In this document: positions 1 to 9,540 of the stretch, in pieces | Layout: each line of letters starts with the position of its first letter | Position numbering within the stretch: the stretch's first letter is position 1 | Position numbers and translations under genes: made by a program | The notes under the pieces: model-generated | The model's input: only the letters and a program-made list of their open reading frames with translations | The model's database searches: none | What the model was told of the DNA's origin: nothing | Assembly (NCBI GenBank): GCA_011799875.1 | Contig: CM022303.1 | Location: forward strand, 297,364,362 to 297,428,361 | Direction: 5' to 3' | Length of the DNA: 64,000 nt | From: Thinopyrum elongatum | Lineage: Eukaryota; Streptophyta; Magnoliopsida; Poales; Poaceae

Positions 1-309
1 GTCCGCATTCTACGTTGTAGTTAGTCCTAATCTTGCGTGCTATTGCTATTCACTTATGCTTGTCATCTCCACTGGTTAGTTGCTCTCCTTCACCCAAGAA
101 AGGTACAAAGTTTGATTCCTAGTCCAGGCGCAGAGCCTTCCGTAAGGTTCCTGACTAGTTTTGGGAAACATCTAGAAGATTCCCAAATTGGGGTTTTTCT
201 TTCCTGGTTTTTCTATTTTCCTTTTTCTTTGGTTATTTTCCTTTCCTGGTTTTCCTATTTTTCTTTTTCATTTCATTTTTCATAACTAGTTCGTTTCTTA
301 AAAAAATTG
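1..309. other. Unassigned AT-rich sequence
   Basis: No feature could be supported here. The sequence is pyrimidine-rich from about 190 to 290. An 82-codon open frame in this stretch is hydrophobic low-complexity translation (F, S, L, W) and has no recognisable start context or domain. Confidence 0.3.
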
Positions 310-640
310 GATCTATAAAAACAAAATCAACCTTTTTTCAAATTCAAGGGCATTTTCTGAATCTGTGAACATTTTTAAATTCATGAACAACCTTTACAAG
401 TTCGTGAATATTTTTTGAATTCATAAATTTGTTTTCGTATTCATGAACATTTTTTAATTCAAAAATATTTTTTAATTTGTGAACATTTTTTGGATTCACA
501 AACATTTTTTAAATTCACAAAACAAATAAATTCATGAATATTTTTTGAATTCACAAACATTTTTCAAATTCATGAATAAGTTTTGAATCCATGACCATTT
601 TTTGAATTTGTGAACATCTTGGAATTCATGATTGTTTAAA
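310..640. repeat. Degenerate AT-rich short tandem array
   Basis: Units of about 20 bp alternate around the words gaattcatgaacattttt and gaattcacaaacattttt, with many substitutions. The two words are partly each other's reverse complement, so the array could fold into many weak hairpins. Arrays of this kind are common in Triticeae intergenic DNA. I infer an ancient tandem repeat, not a gene or a CRISPR array. Confidence 0.6.
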
Positions 641-786
641 AAATATTGCGAACAGTTTATTTTGTGAACAGAAAAAGCAGAGGAGGAAAAAGTTTACATT
701 ATTCTTTTGGAGGAAAAATAGCTCTATGTTTTTACTAACATCTGCTAGGCTTTATTTATGAAAGTTCAAAATTACTGGTAAAATGT

Positions 787-1525
787 TGATACGTCTCGAA
801 CGTAACTATAATTTTTTATTGTTAAATGTTATTATATTATCATTTTTATTTATGTTTATTTTAATTTATATTATTTTCTGGAGAACGTATTAATCAGTTC
901 CCAGTGTGAGTTCCTGTTTCCGCTTGACTTTGGTTTCGCATGAAATCAATATCTACGAAGATCAAAATACGTTGCCAATTTTACATTTTTTGGGGCAATA
1001 AGAAACACTGAAAGCTTTGGGAAGCAGCAAGAGGGGCCACGAGGCTCCCACATGGACACATGGCGCAGCGAGAATAGGCTGCGTACTTGTCCTTGTGGTG
1101 CCTTTGGATATCGCCTTAGTCCAATTCCACCGCCATATTTCCCTATAAATACAAAAACCATGTATCGTACCTCTAGAAGGCTTTTATCACCGTCCCAAGC
1201 CTCTCTTCCAAAGCGATCTTATCTGGAGCGATGTTCTGGAGTTCTACCGGAATGGAAAGCCATTGACGGGAGGCCCTCCATCAATCTTGTTGCCTCCCTG
1301 ACCATGTGTGACTAGTTTCTTCAGAACCTACAGGTCCATGGTAGTAGCTAGATAGTTCTCTCTCTTGTTTGGATCCTTAATACCATGTTCCTCTTCTTCC
1401 TTCTTTGATTGGGATCAATCGATGTAATTTTGCGGTGTGTTTGGTCGGACATGATGAATTGTAAGTTTGTGATCAGAATGTTCACTGAATCTATTTGAAT
1501 CTCTTGAGATTTATTTGTTGTATAA
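787..1525 (+). mobile_element. Truncated old LTR of the TGATACGTCTC Gypsy group
   Basis: It begins TGATACGTCTCGAACGTAAC, a decayed form of the terminus seen at 39664 and 50995. Homology to the solo LTR at 50995-52539 can be followed by eye through the gaggccctccatcaa/cttgttgcc part, the pair of phrases around 1310-1350 (gtgtgactagtttcttcag), and the tttgcggtgtgtttg part near 1430. Similarity fades after about 1525, before the CA end is reached. It is more diverged than the other copies, so it is probably the oldest insertion of this family here. Confidence 0.6.
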
Positions 1526-2561
1526 CTAAATAGCTGATGAGTGATACTTTTGCACTCATTCGCCCTTAGTTTCCACAGGAAATGGCCTAAAAAGGAAAGA
1601 AATCACGTGCGAATATGGAAAGGAATGGAAATGAAGAAAGAATGAATCAACAAGAGGCGTGCCAGAAGAAACAACATGAAAGACGGGTTCCATACAACCG
1701 CACGCGCTCGTATGAACGGTCGTATGTCGTGGATTCCGAGGCATCTCGTCCACCTGAATAACTTTTACAAAGAGGACCCCATCGAAATGTCAACAAAGGA
1801 GCATCGAGCGAAGCCAGAACAGAAATATCGTCACCTCCCTTCACAAACCCCTAGCCGCCGACATTTCCATCTCCATAACCGCCATCACCACCATAGTATA
1901 ACTCCCTCTAGTTCATGCCTGTAATCGTCCATCGCACAAGGAAGCCATTATAAGGCATATTTGCAATCAATCAATCTTCAGGATGTATTCTTCAATGCTT
2001 TCTTCTTGCAATCTGATCTTCATGTGAGAAGTTCGGTAAGGTATGGGTTGAGGCATAGGCCTTGCAACCCTCTGTATTTGTTGTAGAGATCAATGGAAGG
2101 GCTTTGAATTAACATACCGTATGTGTGAAATAAAATTGTTCCGTAGATGTCTCTTGTCTTGTCCGTGATCTTCATCCCTGTAGGTATCCAGCATCATGGA
2201 GATCAAGCCACGGAGAGGTTAAGGGCAGGGAGAACGTGAAGTGTCATTCTGAACACCAGTGATAGAAGGGTTTAGTACGGTGACACGGATCCAATCCTTG
2301 GAGATTCATGAGGTGTAGTCATTAAACACCCAAAGCTCTTATCTGATTATTTTAATCTTAATTATCAAGGCAACCCCGCGCAACGGATAGGGCCTGCGGT
2401 AGGACAACTGATTCTTGATCCAAGCCTCATGCCGGTCAAGATGTTATTTGGACACATCCCCCACTTCGGTTTGTAACAAGCACATCTCGATGGGTGACTT
2501 CCAGCGCACAAATTAAAATCATATCTGGTCCCAACACAAATATGTGGTTGTAAGCATTAAG
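1526..2561. other. Unassigned intergenic sequence
   Basis: Nothing recognisable was found. Open frames here are short (65-82 codons), overlap on opposite strands, and have no domain, intron signals or repeats. The stretch ends where a CACTA-like terminus starts at 2562. Confidence 0.4.
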
Positions 2562-2723
2562 CACTACTGCAGGATGCTGCTAACGCGACACTACAATCAA
2601 AGACCCTTCGACGAAACTGTGTGCAATGCATTAATCGCAAATGGTGATGTAAAAAAAATGTCAAAAAAGATGCAAAACTTTTGCGATGGCGGATACATCA
2701 AACACAGTTCATATTCTAAATAC

Positions 2724-3170
2724 GTGTGCGATGCGTGGCATATGGTTAATCCATAAGAACTGTTTGTGTTGAGACAGAACAACAGAACCGGGCAGCTATA
2801 TCAAGGTGTGTGCGATACACGGCATACAGTTCGATCAGATGACCTGTTTGCTATTAGGGAATGCATCAGAAACGGTCAGCCAGATCAGGGTGTGTGCGAT
2901 ATACGGCATACGGTTCACTCGGACGAACTGATTTCGATTAGGGAACACAACAGAAACGGTTCAGTTTAACAAGATGTGTGTGATAGGCGGCATACAGTTT
3001 ACATAGATGAACTGTTTGCGATGAGCCAAAAGAACACAAACAATTCGTGTAAACAAGATGTGTGTTTCATGCGACAAATAGCCCACTCAAATGAACTGTT
3101 TGTGATGAGAAAATATAACACAGACGGTAAATACAGTCAATTCGTGTGCGATTCTGTGTGTAGAAAAAAC
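2724..3170. repeat. About 84-bp subterminal tandem repeats of the CACTA end
   Basis: About five units each carry gtgtgcgat, then ggcatac(a/g)gtt, then gaactgtttgcgatgag or a variant, then aacggt. The period is close to 84 bp. Units differ at many positions, but the order of these words is preserved. Subterminal repeats of this type are binding sites for the CACTA TnpA-like protein in characterised elements; binding here is inference. Confidence 0.7.
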
Positions 3171-3632
3171 TAGCAGAGCGCGCGCGGAGGGACGCGACCC
3201 GAGAGAGCCTTGGCGCCTAAACGGCGAGCAGAGCGCACCGCGGCTGCCTAAACGACGAGCAAGAACATGCATAATTATTGCATATAGCACATGAACATAG
3301 CCGGGAATAGCCATCCAACAATATTATTTTCGATAACATGTATTAATATATATTCTTAGTTAAATCTAAGCTCAAAGTTTGGTACTACAAAATACGAAGG
3401 GGGCCAATAAATCACGACGGAGGTAGTACCTATACGAACACAGACACCCAGTGCAGAAATAAATGACGTTATACACGTGTCCCGCAATCCACGCCAATGC
3501 TTCCCGCCTCTTCCCTCATCGGTTTCCCTCCACCAGCAAGTGGCTTGCTCCATATGACCCAGGCGGCAACGCACCGTAGCGACACTGTGCGCAGATCTAG
3601 TCCACACCCATGTACCATTAGTTATTCCAAGT
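3171..3632. promoter_or_regulatory. Upstream region of the 3633 gene, with GC-rich repeats
   Basis: Positions 3176-3265 carry GC-rich words (acggcgagcagagcgc, cggctgcctaaacgacgagc) that recur at 4545-4700. The rest is a plausible promoter and 5' leader for the acidic protein at 3633, but no convincing TATA box was identified at the expected distance. Promoter function is inferred from position only. Confidence 0.3.
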
Positions 3633-4253
3633 ATGCCAGGCGCCGACGAAAGCTTCGACGTCGACCCCTTCCTGTGTTACATCTTCGGCGAGGAGAACGA
3701 GCCGGAGCAGGTCGGGGAGCAAGAGCTTCATCGGCCGGTGCAGGCGCCATGGCCCATCGGCAGCGATATCGCCGTGCCAGTCCTTGAGGGCGCAATGGAC
3801 ATATTGCAGAGGAAGTGTGATGAGCAGTTTGCCATCCACCATGCAAAAGATCTAGAGCTGCTTGGCGGTATGATCGACGACCCACCCGAAGAGCCGCCGT
3901 CACCGGTGCTCATCGAGAGCCTGATGCCCCGCAAGGAATGGGCAGAGGACCTTTGCGATTCAGTTATGAGACAGCCAGCCTGCGGCTTCATCATTGCCGG
4001 CAGCGGCCGTGTCAACCTCGATCCCGACGATGTGGTGGCCAGGCTCGAGCGCATCCTTGGCGGAGTTGACGTCCCCGATGAAGTAGAACATCGCCAACGT
4101 GGTATCTTGAGGATGCAGGTGATGGACGGAATTTGCTACCAGGGCAGAGACATGGAAATGGAGCGGTTCCGCGGAGATTTCATGCGCGCGATTGCACGCT
4201 GTCAAGCTCTTCTGGAAGAGGCAGCAGCCCCAAGAGCCTCCCAGCGCCAGTAG
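3633..4253 (+). CDS. Hypothetical acidic protein carried in the CACTA end (206 aa)
   Basis: I do not recognise this protein. The frame is open for 206 codons from an ATG at 3633 to a stop at 4251-4253. It is rich in D and E in the N-terminal 90 residues (start MPGADESFDVDPFL), has a short proline-rich acidic stretch near residue 90, and ends in a helix-prone segment (FRGDFMRAIARCQALLEEAA). No signal peptide or membrane segment is seen. It lies between CACTA subterminal repeats. A downstream motif at 4475-4543 is repeated after the next gene at 5726-5797, so the two genes may share a 3' UTR origin. Codon use is GC-rich, unlike the AT-rich surroundings, which supports real coding history. It may be an element-borne accessory gene or a captured host gene. 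Confidence 0.5.
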   Translation: MPGADESFDVDPFLCYIFGEENEPEQVGEQELHRPVQAPWPIGSDIAVPVLEGAMDILQRKCDEQFAIHHAKDLELLGGMIDDPPEEPPSPVLIESLMPRKEWAEDLCDSVMRQPACGFIIAGSGRVNLDPDDVVARLERILGGVDVPDEVEHRQRGILRMQVMDGICYQGRDMEMERFRGDFMRAIARCQALLEEAAAPRASQRQ

Positions 4254-4474
4254 CTCCATAGGCGGAGACGGGTAACGTGGTCGCAGGTCAGGACACTCGG
4301 AATGAACGGCCGCAAGGGTGCTATGCTGATCATGGTGGAGTCCGAGAAGACCGTCGTCGGAAGGCCGCCAGCTCAGACTTTCAGCCTATATTTTATTATA
4401 ATTGTATGGAAATGTCGCATATCGACATTTTATGTCACTAAGCATATGTAGCTCATGTGTGTTTTGGGCATTGG

Positions 4475-4543
4475 CGCATGTGGCATTTTAAATTATCCTG
4501 AATATGTAAGACAATTATTAACTGTTGCAATTGTAAATTTGTC
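4475..4543. repeat. Shared downstream motif, copy 1
   Basis: The motif starts cgcatgtggcattttaaatt and continues through aatatgtaagacaattatt to gtaaatttgtc. Near-identical copies lie at 5726-5797 and, partly, at 5845-5876. Each lies downstream of a gene-like frame, which suggests a shared 3' UTR or terminator element, or a segmental duplication. Confidence 0.6.
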
Positions 4544-4544
4544 T

Positions 4545-4700
4545 CAACGGCGAGCAGAGCGCGTGCAGGGACGCCGGAGCGAAGCGCGCCGCGGCCGCCT
4601 CAATGGCGAGCAAAACGCGCTGACGGACGCGAGCAGAGCGTGCCACGGCCGCCTCAAAGACGAGCAGAGCATGCCGCGGCCGCCTGAACAGCGAGCAACC
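4545..4700. repeat. GC-rich approximately 45-bp tandem repeats
   Basis: Three to four units are built from ggcgagcagagcg and cgcggccgcctcaa with divergent spacers. Related words occur at 3176-3265. They are consistent with a second class of internal CACTA repeats. Confidence 0.6.
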
Positions 4701-4984
4701 ACAACTGCATATTACAATTATGGTCAACCTTCTGGCACCGCGTGGGAGGCGCGACGACTCATCCATCGGACACGACGGTGATCTCTGGACCATGTGTGAT
4801 AGTGGGCAGATATGTACACATCCGAGAACAAGGGCCCACGTACGCCATTCGGGAACCGTTTCGGGCTTCGAGCCCGGAACCATCAATAAATTTTGAGCTT
4901 GTTTCTCGTCACATTCCATATTACCACGCAATAAGTAATTGCAAATCCGTTCAAACAGATCAAACCTAAACGTGTTCCCACTTA

Positions 4985-5063
4985 GCATTGGGCTATAAAA
5001 ACTACCCACTCGAAAATTATTTCACAATTCCTCTCCTCATCACCCAAAAAATAGGTCTTTGCC
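4985..5063 (+). promoter_or_regulatory. Candidate core promoter of the 5064 gene
   Basis: A TATA-like word, ctataaaaac, lies near 4991, about 70 bp before the ATG at 5064. The intervening leader is short and pyrimidine-rich (cctctcctcatcaccc), and the ATG context is gccatggcc, close to the plant consensus. This spacing fits a real promoter and 5' UTR. There is no expression evidence. Confidence 0.5.
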
Positions 5064-5655
5064 ATGGCCAGTAGTAGGAGTTTCGGGTCGACATCTAACC
5101 AGGGAGCAAAGACCAAGGCCGCAGAAGCACTAGAGAGGTCCCGCCGCTATGCGACAGCCGCAGTAGTGATCCGCGGAGCCCTCGGACGAGCTCTCACCGG
5201 CACGCGAGGGCTCTCACAAGCGCACTCGCCGCATCGGCGATCGCGACGAGCTGGCAGTGCTTAAGTCCTTGGCCAGCGATGACGACATTCTCACTGGCCT
5301 AATTAAGCAGCAGGAGCTGGTCGACGGCTTGATGAAGCTGCTCGAGATTAGCGATGCCTCGGTTGAGAAGGCGACCGGCCTCGTCGAGCAACTCATGGGT
5401 GACAATGCAAAGCTCCTCAAGGCACTCGCCGAGATGGAGGAGGAGGCCGCCGGCTGGAAGAAGTTGCATGAGCAGAGCAGTGCCTTGGGGATGACGCTGA
5501 AAGCGGTCATCGAGGAACTAATGGGTGACTTGAGGAAGCTCCGGATCGAGCGCGAGCAGGAGGTGGAGGAATCCATGGCTGCTGTCATGCAAAGTCGTGA
5601 GGAATTAAAGAAGGAGCTAGAGGATCTCGTCGCCAGGCGATCCAGCGAGGAGTAG
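5064..5655 (+). pseudogene. Coiled-coil protein gene, frameshifted
   Basis: The first frame (5064-5264) starts MASSRSFGSTSNQGAKTKAA. A second frame overlaps at 5257-5655 and encodes a long amphipathic coiled coil with two similar blocks, EQLMGDNAKLLKAL and EELMGDLRKLRI, ending in EE. The coiled-coil frame stays open upstream of its first ATG (reading RDELAVLKS), so a single frame change between about 5160 and 5240 most likely split one ancestral protein of roughly 195 residues. The start is supported by the upstream TATA-like box and good ATG context. No family is recognised. It may be a CACTA-borne accessory protein or a captured host coiled-coil gene. The shared motif at 5726 follows it. 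Confidence 0.5.
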
Positions 5656-5725
5656 AGACAGCAGCGACCCAGATCATTGTCTGCCATTTCCTTCTTCTGT
5701 TGCCCCCGTGTCTTCCGGGCGTTGT

Positions 5726-5876
5726 CGCATGTGGCATTTTAAATTATCCGGAATATGTAAGACAATTATTATCCGCGCCATTGTAAATTTGTCATCGTAT
5801 TATCCGTTGCCATTTTGTTTGTCGTCGTATTATCCGTTTCCGTATGCATGCGGCATTTTAAATTATCCGGAATACG
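5726..5876. repeat. Shared downstream motif, copies 2 and 3
   Basis: Positions 5726-5797 repeat the 4475-4543 motif. A third, shorter copy (gcggcattttaaattatccg) occupies 5845-5876. Between them, cgtcgtattatccgtt is directly repeated. Confidence 0.6.
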
Positions 5877-6079
5877 AGTTGAAAACACGAACAAAGCAGC
5901 AAATGCTAACGTTGAGCGGGGCCATGGGATCACAAGCAAACACCCTCCGTCCAGGTGCTTTTAATTAACCGCGTGTTAAACAACGGCTCAGCCACCATTA
6001 ATGGAGAAGTTGTGAGCGAGGCGGGCGGCTGGTGGATGGAGGTCAGAGAGCTCGCTTCCCAGTGAGCATGGACGGCCTT

Positions 6080-6215
6080 GGCTGCTCGCACGTGTCCCGT
6101 CGAGCCAGCGTGGTGGACAGGTCGCACGCGTCCCGTCGAGCCTGCATGGCGGACTACTCGCACGCGTTCCGTCAAGCCTGCACGGCGGACTTCTCGCGCT
6201 TGTCCTGTCTAATCA
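6080..6215. repeat. Short tandem repeats before the outer LTR
   Basis: Three units of about 48 bp share cgcacgcgtcccgtcgagcc and a following gcatggcgga word, with some substitutions. They probably form another repeat class of the CACTA element. The element is cut at 6285 by an LTR. Confidence 0.6.
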
Positions 6216-8375
6216 AACAGCTGCACGCACGCCACCGAGTATGGTTAAATTTTGGCATAAAATACAAAGATGACCAACGAACGATGTAACACCCCATGTA
6301 ATTAGCCACAATGATCACCCTTAGTAATGCCATGTCAGCAAGTTTAACAGTGCCTATTCATCATTTGCATGATAATGCATTTCAAACTCATAATTCAAAC
6401 TTCAAATTAATTTAAAGTGAAAATAAAAATTGTTCAAATCCAGGAACTAAAATGTTCATAATATTGTAAATAATCCAGAGGCAATTCTAAAATTATAATC
6501 AACATATACTTAATTAGTTAATTGACTCTAACAGCCTAAAACAGAAGTATTTAATCCATTTATAATTTATTAAAATCCAAATGAAAAGATATGGACATCA
6601 AACCATTTTCTAGCAGTGACTAATATTGCACTGTAAATATTTGGCTAAATCACATATTTTGCAAAACTTAATTGGTTGCTAAACGTTTTGCAAAACAGAA
6701 AAACGAAAGAAAATCAGGAAAGGAAAGAAAGAAAAGAAAGAGGCCCGTGCTACTGGGCCTAAGTGGCCACAGTGCCGGCCCAGCCCACCCCGCACCTCCT
6801 CCCTCCTCCCGCACTGCTCATCCCGCTCGCTGTCGAGCACCTGACGCGCGCGCAGCCAGGCCCCCCTCCTTGCGGTCGACAGCGCGCCGCGCTTGCCGGG
6901 GTGGATAAGAGCATCTCCTCGCACACCTCTGGCAAACCCTAGCGTCACAACTCCCCTCCCCTCGTCTTCTTCTTCCTCACCTGACGCCGCCATGGACGGC
7001 CGCGGCTGAGCTGCGCGGCCACCATCACCGCCCCGCCGCGCTGACCTGTCCACCGGACTCGCCGTCGTCACCTATTTCGACCACGCCGACTGGAACGGGC
7101 TGGGAGCCACCGCATCGCCTCCATGCTGCCTTCTTCCTCCTCAGATCCCCGCCGCCGTTCGTCATCGTGCCGTCCACTCCGAGCTTCCCCGAGCCCACTG
7201 CCTCTCCCTACGGCTCCGATGTGAGCTCCTCTTCGACCCCCTCTCTCTCTCGTGGTTCGTTTTGTGCTTTTGCGCGCGCGGCCGTGCTGGCCGAACTCGC
7301 CGCCGCCGGTCGCTGGGGCTTCTCCGGTGACCATTTGGTCACGCGCGCGTGACCAACGTGCTCGACGTGCCGCGTAGGGCCTCCCCAGTTAGCTAGTTCG
7401 CTCGTTCCCGTGCCGTTCCGCCGTTTTCATCGGAGCCCGAAACCTCGCCGCCGCGGACCTCGACGCCGCCGACGCTCCCGACCTCTCCCGGACCAACCAC
7501 CGCCACGGTTGGGTGCAGCTTTGTCCGCCCGATCGAATGGGCCAGACCCCGCCGCAAACGGACCATCGTGGGTGATTTTCGAGCTCGCCGGAGTTGCTGC
7601 CGCGCTCGGGCTCGGCGAAGCGCTCTCCGGTGGCCGGTTCGACGTGGCGACGTGGACCCCACCGCCTGGGCCGCTGACTGGTGGGCCCGGGGCCCCCTGT
7701 TGACCAGTTGACCTAGTCAACTGTGCTGACTGGGCTGGCCCAGCCACTAACATATGGCCCCCGCCAATTTAAAATGATTTTATAAATAATTAAACTGATA
7801 ATTAAATTGTTAATTAGATTAATTAGTTAATCACTCACTGACAGGTGGGTCCACACCCCTAACTAATTAGTTTAGTTTAAATTAAACACTGAATTAGTTC
7901 TGTGTCTATGACAGTAGGGCCCCACATGTCAGGATTGACCTATCAATAGGTCAGTTGACCTGCTGACGTTAGCATGATGTCATGATGATGTCATCAATTC
8001 TATTTTGGATAATGTTGATTTAAAATGATTAAATAAATCAAAAAAATCAATAAAACTTTGTAAAATCATAGAAATTAAAACGTAGCTCGGATTGAAAAAC
8101 TTTATACATGAAAGTTGCTCAGAACGACGAGACGAATTCGATCGTGCCATCTGTTTCCATGTCAGGATCCTCTATGTAGGTGAACCCGTAACTTTCTGCC
8201 CATTTCCATTAGGTGAATAGTGCATATACACCGGTTAATAAATCCAACTTTAATCCTAAAATAACTAAAATGATTTAGACATGTCTTTAGGCAACCCTGC
8301 ACTGCACGTTAGCATAGCCTGCTCTGTGTTGCATATGTTTGCCGTGTATTTATTTGTTTCCTCCCCCTCTTCTCT

Positions 8376-8480
8376 CTCGGTAGACCACGACACCGACGTC
8401 GTCCCCGAGGCCGACACAGCTCCGGAGGTTGACTACACCATTGAAGACCAGGCCTTTGCCGCAGAGCAACCAGGAAAGCA
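8376..8480 (+). other. Acidic exon-like segment in outer LTR
   Basis: After a pyrimidine tract and a tag (cctcttctctctcggtag), the frame reads an Asp/Glu-rich stretch (DTDVVPEADTAPEVDY). The same segment, with the same preceding acceptor-like sequence, lies at 11657 and 21721 in the inner LTRs. Acidic character is preserved despite nucleotide divergence, consistent with a coding exon. Splicing is inferred. Confidence 0.4.
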
Positions 8481-9535
8481 CCCCCCTTTTGAGCATGCCT
8501 ATATCGCCGATTCTCTTCTCTCTTGTGCTTGCATTAGAATTGATGCTGCTACTGCTTTACCTATTCTGATGCATAGCCTGTTTATTGTAACCTGCTATTG
8601 AAACCTTACCTGCTTATCCTAAACTATTTAGTATAGGCTGGGTAGAGACCTACCAGAGACCCCACTTTGTCCCCAGTTGCCCCACTGGATTATCAGATGA
8701 CTCGATCAACGGGATCGACAGCCAGACCCCGGCACTGCACAACACCCCCCCCCCTTAGTTGTACGCCACTGTAGCGTTACCATCGAATGCCGAGGGTGAT
8801 ACCTCGTATAGCACTCCTGATGTTAACTCTGTAGGGTAGATAATTGGTCGTGGTCATCGAGGGTGATTCCTCCTTCTCCACTTCCGATACGACCCTGTCG
8901 CGCAACACTTCAAGTGTGAACCTCGAGGGTGATTCCTCCTAAGTTCACCTTGATGGTTACATCTAGTGGGCATCCGTCGAGGGTGATACCTCGGATTCCC
9001 CTGATGTTATGGACACACGGTTACTTTGACTTTACCCCTGAACCTTGTTAGAAATGGGTCGGCCCTGAGGGGGACCCGAGGGAGTTACTTTTACTGTAGG
9101 ACTGGAGGGACAGGCGGTACCACCCAGTAGAGGTGGACCTGAGTTCCCGACAGTCTTTTGCGAGATGGGTTGACCTGGACGGTGCCCGAGTGATGAATAC
9201 GAGGTGTGGCCGGGCATTCTTGGCCCTTGCCGCAAGTCCTCGAGACGGGGCGACGGGGTCACATCGATCGTGAGTCTCTGCTCATTACCGCACTACCAAC
9301 ACACTATGATTTGGATATTTGATTCGAGTGGGCCTCTGGCCTGATAGCACTAACCATCATGCGGGAATAAATATGGGTGCTCTGCATCGTGGCATCAGCC
9401 GAAAGCTCTGTCAGACGTCCAGTTCAGCATTGTGGCACGGTCGGATTATGCCGACCATCCGAGGCGGTGCTGGTATCCACCCTGCACACAACGACCCGGA
9501 GTGCAACGGGCGATGGGCCCAAGACCCCGGAGTGC

Positions 9536-9540
9536 TTAGG
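9536..9540. repeat. Left target-site duplication of inner Gypsy
   Basis: ttagg is directly repeated at 23823-23827, on either side of the TG...CA element. A 5-bp duplication is typical of LTR retrotransposon integrases. Confidence 0.9.

Larger units (their letters stand above)
2562..6284. mobile_element. CACTA-type DNA transposon, left portion
   Basis: The stretch opens with CACTACTGCAGGATGCTGC, which carries the CACTA terminal signature. It is followed by about 84-bp subterminal tandem repeats and GC-rich short repeats, the usual layout of an En/Spm (CACTA) end. Two gene-like units lie inside (3633 and 5064). No matching right terminus ending in the reverse complement (...GCAGTAGTG) is visible in the window. 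The outer Gypsy element interrupts the sequence at 6285. I infer that this is the left end of a larger element whose remainder is displaced or lost. Confidence 0.5.
6285..9540 (+). repeat. Outer Gypsy 5' LTR, first 3.26 kb
   Basis: It starts TGTAACACCCC and is interrupted at 9540 by the inner element, with ttagg as target duplication. It contains a GC-rich block (6740-7720), an acidic reading frame at 8281-8601, and four copies of the cgagggtgat(t/a)cctc palindrome between about 8785 and 8990. It is clearly diverged from LTRs 9541 and 19605, so it belongs to a different subfamily. Confidence 0.8.

Noticed and set aside
1676..1924. 82-codon frame with a His-rich end
   Set aside because: Short, no start context or domain, overlapped on the other strand. 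The His run comes from a caccac-type repeat.
2724..3170. Regular repeats resembling a CRISPR array
   Set aside because: Units are about 84 bp, diverged along their full length, with no constant repeat and unique spacers. The context is a plant CACTA end.
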